Source: Bretschneidera sinensis
Taxonomy: Eukaryota > Streptophyta > Magnoliopsida > Brassicales > Akaniaceae
DNA: 64,000 nt
Assembly (NCBI GenBank): GCA_023935145.1
Contig: CM043698.1
Coordinates: 80,556,001-80,620,000 of the forward strand
Reading direction: 5' to 3'
The notes below the pieces were generated by a model that saw nothing but the letters and a program-made list of their open reading frames with translations, ran no database searches and was not told the DNA's origin. The translations under genes were made by a program, and so were the position numbers. Positions 58,720 through 64,000 of the stretch are shown here, in pieces (within the stretch, counting starts at the first letter, position 1; every line of letters begins with the position of its first letter).

Positions 58720-59875
58720 AAGCCGAGCAAGTATGGAGCAATCCATCTGTTCGGTCTTAGAGAACTTGGTCCAAGCATGTATGGAGCAATCCATATGCTC
58801 CGACTTAGAGCTAGTGGGCCGAGCATGTGTGGAGCAACCCATCTCATTGGCTTTGGAGAACTTGGTCCAAGCATGTGTGGAGCAATCCATATGCTCGACC
58901 TTGGAGAACTTGATCCGAGCATGTGTGGAGCAATTCATATGCTTGAACTTGGGGCTAGTTGGTCGAGCACGTGTGGAGAATTCTATCTACTCGGCCTTTA
59001 AGAACTTGTTCCGAGTATGTGTGGAGCAATCCATCTACTCGAACTTGGAGCTAGTGGGCTGAGCATGTGTGGACAACCCATATACTCAGATTTGGAGCTG
59101 GTTAGCCGAGCATGTGTGGAGTAATCCATCTGCTCGGCCTTTGAGCTGGTGGGCCGAGTATGTGTGGAGTAATCCATATGCTCTGCCTTGGAGAACTTGG
59201 TCCGAGAATGTAGAGTAATCCGTCTGCTCAGCCTTGGAGAACTTGATTCGAGCATGTGTGAAGCAATCTATATGCTCAACTTGGAGCTGGTTGGCAGAGT
59301 ATGTGTGGAGCAATCCATCTGCTCAGCCTTCAAGAACTTGGTCTGGGCATGTGTGGAGCAATCCATCTACTCGGCCTTGGAGAACTTGGTCCGAGCATAT
59401 GTGGAGCAATCCATCTGCTCGGCCTTGGAGAACTTGTTCCGAGAGCAGAGAGCAAGTGTTGAGCAATCCATCTGCTCAGACTTGGAGCTAATGGGCCGAA
59501 CATGTATAGAGCAATCCATCTGCTCGACCTTGGAGAACTTGGTCAGAGCATGTGTAGAGCAATCCATCTACTCAGACTTGGAGCTAATGGGCTGAGCATG
59601 TGTGGAGCAATCCATCTGCTCAGCCTTGGAGAACTTGGTCTGAGCATGTGTGGAGCAATCTATATGCTCAGACTTGGAGCTAGTGGGCCGAACATGTGTG
59701 GAACAATCCATATGCTCGAACTTGGAGCTGGTTAACCGAGCATGTGTGGAACAATTCATTTGCTCAGCCTTGGAGAACTTGGTCTGAGCCTATGTGGAGC
59801 AATCTATCTACTTGGCCTTGGAGAACTTGGTCCCAGCATGTGTGGAGCAATCCATCTGCTCGGCTTTGGGAGGTT
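58720..59875. repeat. 48-bp minisatellite in the Tat element
   Basis: About 24 copies of a 48-bp unit around 'gcatgtgtggagcaatccat' and 'ctgctcggccttggagaact'. 'gagcaa' falls at 58,736, 58,784 and 58,832, an exact 48-bp spacing. Two main variants ('gagaacttggtccgagc' and 'gagctagtgggccgagc') mix in irregular order. The period of 16 codons keeps frames open on both strands. Confidence 0.95.
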
Positions 59876-60273
59876 TTGAGTTCTAGGGAGACTCTTTGGC
59901 TATCTGTCTCTGGGGCCCATAATGAATGTTTTTGGGCTGCTGGGGAACCTTATTTTTGTTTTGTGGGTTTTTGGGCTCTCCAAGGGCCCAATTCCCTTGG
60001 GTTCCTTGGATCTTTTTGACACGTGGCTCGTGTCAATCTTCATTAAATGCTCACAGTCGTTTTTGCAAGAGTGACGACGCTTGTTTAATGATTGAATTCC
60101 TTGGGAAACAAAACGACACTTAGGGGAACGAAACGGCCCCTAGGTTTAATCATGTACGATTTAGTTTGTAGCGACTGATTCTTTGGAGAGCGTGAAAGTA
60201 GCCTTCAGCTTCTAAAGCGTCACTTCCTTATCCGTTTTCATTTTAAATGCCCTTGCTCTTTGGACTCTTATTT

Positions 60274-60284
60274 CCTATATAAGG
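60274..60284 (+). promoter_or_regulatory. candidate TATA box of the antisense ORF
   Basis: 'cctatataagg' lies about 300 bp upstream of the first readable codons of the + strand ORF. It is followed by a C/T-rich leader ('cttctattctttctcac'). This is a good plant core promoter inside the retrotransposon, pointing opposite to gag-pol. Confidence 0.55.
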
Positions 60285-60588
60285 AGGCTTTTGCTTCTAT
60301 TCTTTCTCACTTCAATCTTAGTGAGTTTTTAGAGAGAATTTTGAGAGCACTCGGCTTCGTCCAAAACACTTTCTTGAGAGTTTTTCTACGAGCTTTCATC
60401 CTTGCCTTTGAAGCCAGAGAGTCTTCATCCTCGTCTTTGATTCATGAGAGATCGGTGCTTTGATACTTTCTGGTGGGTGATTAGGCCAATGTCTCTACTC
60501 GGTCCTTGATTCAAACGATTCGGGTCCGAATCCTTTGGACTTTGGTGTGTCTCCCTTACTTTAATTTCAACATATCTTTATTTTATAG

Positions 60589-62669
60589 TTATCGAGACCA
60601 ACCAAGTAGTATTAGTGGTAACAGTAGGAGTAGTGATAACGTTAGTTCCGAGGAGACGGGGTAGGCCACGTCCTCCTCCAAGGGCGAAACCCCAGAGAGG
60701 GTTGTAGTTAGGGAGGGGCCCTTGGCAATAGTGCCTTATATCCTCACTATAGAGGAGTAGGAAGAGGACTTCTCTTCTGAGGACGAGACGGATCAGGCCC
60801 TGCCTGACATTAGAGGGCATTGATCATAGATTAGAAAGAAGAATGAGAGTATGCTGCTAACACGGTCCCTAGCCAGCTGAGAGAGGAAGACTTAGAGGTG
60901 ATCCTGAAGTCGTACCGTATCCCGTGCGAGTATGCCCTCTGGCTGGCCAGGGTATTGGAGAGGGCTTGCGATGCCCTTCCGAGCCGTGCGCCCTACAAAC
61001 TGTGTGTGTACGAACACCACATGAGGGTCGGGCTTCGGTTCCCCCTTCACCCTTTTTTTCTCTACCATATTACGGTACTTCAATATAGTACTATATCAGT
61101 TAGTACCAAACTCGGTACGGTTGATAATGGCCTTTATCATTGTCTACTCGAAAGTGGCTGGGATGATGAATTTGAACATGTTTAAGGCCCACTTCCAAAT
61201 CAACAGACATGGCCAGGCCGAATGGGTAGTTGTTAGTACCCGAGCCAAAAGAAGATTACTAAAGAAGACTCCATCCTCGATCAAGAGATGGAAGAAGAAC
61301 TTTTTCTTCGTTCTGGCTCAGGAGAACTTTGGCCTTCCCCTCTCATGGAGCCTGGACCGGGTAGGGAAGTACAAAAAGCCCAATCTTCTCCCTCGCGAGC
61401 AAGAGACCGTGGATGCAATGGTGGTCGTGCCGTTGGACGTGGAGGTTCTCTACGATAACGAGGAATTGGTGAGGCGTGGCCTTTGCCCCCCACTCTGAGC
61501 CCTCCATTGAGAATGGTAACCTCGTACCTTTCTTTAGACTTGTATTTATTTCTTTTGCTTTCATTTTATTATTGCCCTAAACTTTATACTTAAGCGCTCA
61601 TTTTATTCTCGTTTGGGCAGAGATGAAAGCGACGGCTAGAGCGAGAGAGCAGGTGAGGAAGCTCATCTTGGAGAGAAGATGGGTTGCTGCGGTCGAAAAG
61701 CAACAGGCCTCTGGGTCGAGGGCAAGGAAGAGGCCTCGAGCCTCATCTCCTACCCCGATCGACTTAGAGAGTCTTAAGTAGGAGCTCATTCTTTTTATTT
61801 TCGCTGCCCTGATGGCTTTCGTCGCCCCGAGGCCTTCGGTTACTCTTGGCCCCTTTGTGGTGCTGCTTCCGAGGCAACGGTCTTTAGGCCCAACTAGGCC
61901 CTGAAGGTCGATGACTCATTTTTTACGCACCCTCGGGTGGCCAGGGAGTACTTGATCATGGAGATCCCTCCCTGTGATCTAATGGAGCTGTCGAGGAGGC
62001 CCACCGACGAGTTCTGCTCGGCAGTCGAGGCCATCACGTCTCAGGTGAGTTTTCGATTCTAAGCCTTAATACATTTCCTCTTTATTTTCTTTTCTTTCCT
62101 AAGTCTTAACCGTTTGGTTGCAGATAAGCATTCCCCTTAGTGTCATGTTTCGTCGATGCCTGGAGACGGCTGAGGCGCTGGGCCGGACTCAACGCAAGCT
62201 GGATGAGAGCACCAATATCATCCAGCAGCTGCAAGCATCTCAGGACATGGCCAACTTGGCCAAGATGGATGCCGTTTGGGAGACGGATGCTGCCCTTCTT
62301 GCCAGGGTTGAGGCCAAACGGCAGAGAGATGATACAGCTCGAGAGATGCAGTGGCTGGTGGAGGAGGGCGAGGCCAGCACTCAGGCTACTGTGGATGAAG
62401 CTTTAGCTTCTTTCTAGGACACTGCTTCCTTTTTGATGGCTGTGGACCTGAAGGTGGGTAGGCAGTTCCTCGAGGGCTTCTTGTTAGCTAAGAGGAAGGT
62501 TGAGGCAATGCATCTCGAGATTGACTTCTCAGGCCTCGACCTTCTAGACCCCGAGGAGGAGGATGTGTCTGTTACTGCGGAGGTTAAAGCTGGAGCTCCC
62601 GTTGGGGAGGAGACAGCTGCCGAGCCTAGGGTCGTGGCCGATGCTGAAATTGCCTCAGGCCTAGATTAG
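60589..62669 (+). pseudogene. spliced antisense ORF of the Tat element (putative gypsy-type transposon domain)
   Basis: The function of this Tat-lineage protein is unknown. The N-terminal part (60,600-60,890) is Ser- and Glu-rich with several stops. The conserved domain reads 'IPCEYALWLARVLERACDAL', 'RVGLRFPLHPFF' (60,898-61,080) and, after a frame break near 61,100, 'MFKAHFQINRHGQAEWVVVS' and 'KKPNLLPREQETVDAM' (61,121-61,498). This matches the plant 'putative gypsy type transposon' family. Likely introns: 61,516-61,620 and 62,045-62,123 (GT-AG). The last exon gives a coiled-coil-like region (62,118-62,417) and an acidic tail (62,433-62,669). It ends tail to tail with pol, 178 bp apart. Confidence 0.78.
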
Positions 62670-62847
62670 GCTTTTTACTTTCGTTTTTGTAATTTAAGGC
62701 CATTAGTGCCTTTTTTGTACTTTGTGATAAACTTAATGAAATCTTCGTTTTCTCAAACTTGTTGTTTATTACAACTGTCCATTATAATCTTTACTCGACT
62801 GAACTACTTTTATGGCTCGTGCATGGGGTTTGGGTTTATTGATAGAA

Positions 62848-64000
62848 TCACCGAAGATGTTCGGCGTTCCAAGTGCATGGAATGCATTTCCCACTTAGCA
62901 CTTCGAGTTCGAAGGTGCCGGCGTGGAACACTCTTTTGATCCGGTATGGCCCTTCCCACTTAGGGATTAGCTTCCCTGTCTCTCATGGATGAGACACTTC
63001 GTTCTTTCGTAGAACGAGATCATGGAGTTGGAAATGCCTTCCTCGTACTCGAGAGTTGTAATACCCGACGATTAGCTTTTGATTGGCGGTCAGCCGAATT
63101 TGAGCTTTATCTCGCGCTTCGTCGAGAAGATCAGCATTTATATGAAGAGTCTCGTTATTGCTATTGCTCTCAAAGTTTTGTACTCGGAGTGAGGGTACCC
63201 CGATTTCCAAGGGAATGACGGCTTTAGAGCCATAAGTTATGAAGAAAGGGGTTTCGCTAGTGGGTGCTCGGGCAGTGGTTGGATATGCCTAGAGAATATT
63301 TGGTAAGTGGTTTGTCCACTGTCGGTCTACCTCGTCCAATATCCTTTTGATGCCTTGTAACAATGTCTTGTTGGTTACTTTGGCTTGCCCATTAGCTTGT
63401 GGGTATCCCACAGAAGATAAGCGGTGCTCGATGCGTAGCTCATCGCAAAATGTTTGGAAACGAGCACTATCGAATTGATTGCCATTGTCCGTTACTAAAA
63501 CTCGGGGAATGCCGAAGCGGCATACTATTGATTTCCAAACAAAGCCCCTAGCTTGGTGGTCCATGATATTGGCCAGTAGTTCAACTTATACCCACTTAGT
63601 GAAGTAGTCTATGGCCACGATGAGGTACTTTCGTTGGCCCGACGTTCCAGTGAAGGGTCCCATGAGGTCCATCCCCTACATGGCAAAAGGAAGCAGGCTT
63701 GTAAACGGAGTGAGGGGATTCACTGGTCTGTGAGAGATGATAGAATATTGTTGGAAATTTTTGCACTTTTTTACTAATTCCATGGCTTCTCCTCACATCC
63801 CAGGCCAATAGTAACCTTGACGAAGAATTTTGAAAGCCAAAGCTCGGCCTCCGAGGTGGTTCCTGCAGATCTTTTCATGAACTTCCCAGAGAGTGTAATT
63901 AGCCTCAATCGGGCCTAGGCATTTTAAATAAGGAGTGGTAAAACCTCTTTTTTATAGCTGATCATTCAAGATTGCGTACTGTACTGCTCGGGAGATGATT
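62848..64000 (-). pseudogene. Tat element pol: integrase region (partial)
   Basis: Integrase inserts the cDNA copy. From 64,000 down: a zinc-binding-like 'HEKICRNHLGGRALAFKILR' and 'GYYWPGM', 'GMDLMGPFTGTSGQRKYLIV' (first Asp), 'VTDNGNQFDSARFQTFCDEL' (second Asp), and 'YPQANGQAKVTNKTLLQGIK'. Here the catalytic Glu of the family form NGQAEVTN is Lys. It ends 'GKLIPKWEGPYRIKRVFHAG' and 'CTWNAEHLR', stop at 62,848-62,850. Several stops lie in between. The rest of pol is off the window. Confidence 0.9.

Larger units (their letters stand above)
58176..64000 (-). mobile_element. Tat-lineage Ty3/gypsy retrotransposon with antisense ORF (continues beyond window)
   Basis: On the - strand: pol end (64,000-62,848), a + strand antisense ORF (62,669-60,589), a 48-bp minisatellite (59,875-58,720), a purine tract beside 58,620 and the 3' LTR (58,619-58,176). 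An extra antisense ORF between pol and the 3' LTR is a known trait of several Tat-lineage elements. The 5' LTR, gag and the rest of pol are off the window. Confidence 0.87.

Noticed and set aside
58697..59595. Long repeat proteins of 16-residue units
   Set aside because: The frames exist only because the 48-bp period is a multiple of three; several frames on both strands are equally open and no start or regulatory context stands out.

Overview
The window is nuclear DNA of a eudicot plant, probably a woody one. The genes have GT-AG introns and plant-only families (PDF1, a plastid-targeted PGP phosphatase, a CYP85-clan P450), and the space between them is full of LTR retrotransposons. The species cannot be named from the sequence. 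I did not find an undescribed biological system. What the window offers is a heavily invaded gene neighbourhood with several unusual structures.

Layout. From 1 to about 13,830 lie two related Tat/Ogre-like Ty3/gypsy derivatives on the + strand. The first is cut by the window edge and ends in a 24-bp minisatellite, a polypurine tract and a long LTR (2706 to about 5350). The second has a degenerate gag (5502-6740), no visible pol, large tandem duplications, two more minisatellites, a polypurine tract and another LTR (11976 to about 13,800). A decayed Ty1/copia element on the - strand follows (about 13,830-18,060), then intergenic DNA with a Tat-type solo LTR ending at 19,774.

The clearest intact gene is PGPP1-like, with five exons between 20,770 and 34,145 (+). 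Its fourth intron is 11,943 bp because it holds three nested retrotransposons: copia A (22,320-32,752, flanked by AACAA), chromovirus-type gypsy B inside A, and copia C inside B. Downstream are an RTE/SINE-like tail and a CYP718-like P450 pseudogene (39,953-41,994, -) with several frameshifts and a stop codon. Next come foldback MITEs, a copia solo LTR with a perfect CACAT duplication, and a hAT-like element (46,254-47,307) that appears to carry a captured piece of a spliceosomal-kinase-like gene. Then comes an intact three-exon PDF1 gene (51,249-52,463, +) and a small non-autonomous LTR element (53,289-54,996).

At the right end, an alpha/beta-hydrolase gene on the - strand (57,419-58,178) is cut by a - strand Tat retrotransposon running off the window. 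That element shows its 3' LTR, a 48-bp minisatellite, a spliced antisense ORF with its own TATA box, and the integrase end of pol.

The host genes share no obvious pathway. Their order (PGPP1, CYP718, PDF1) matches two duplicated Arabidopsis segments and points to an old conserved block.
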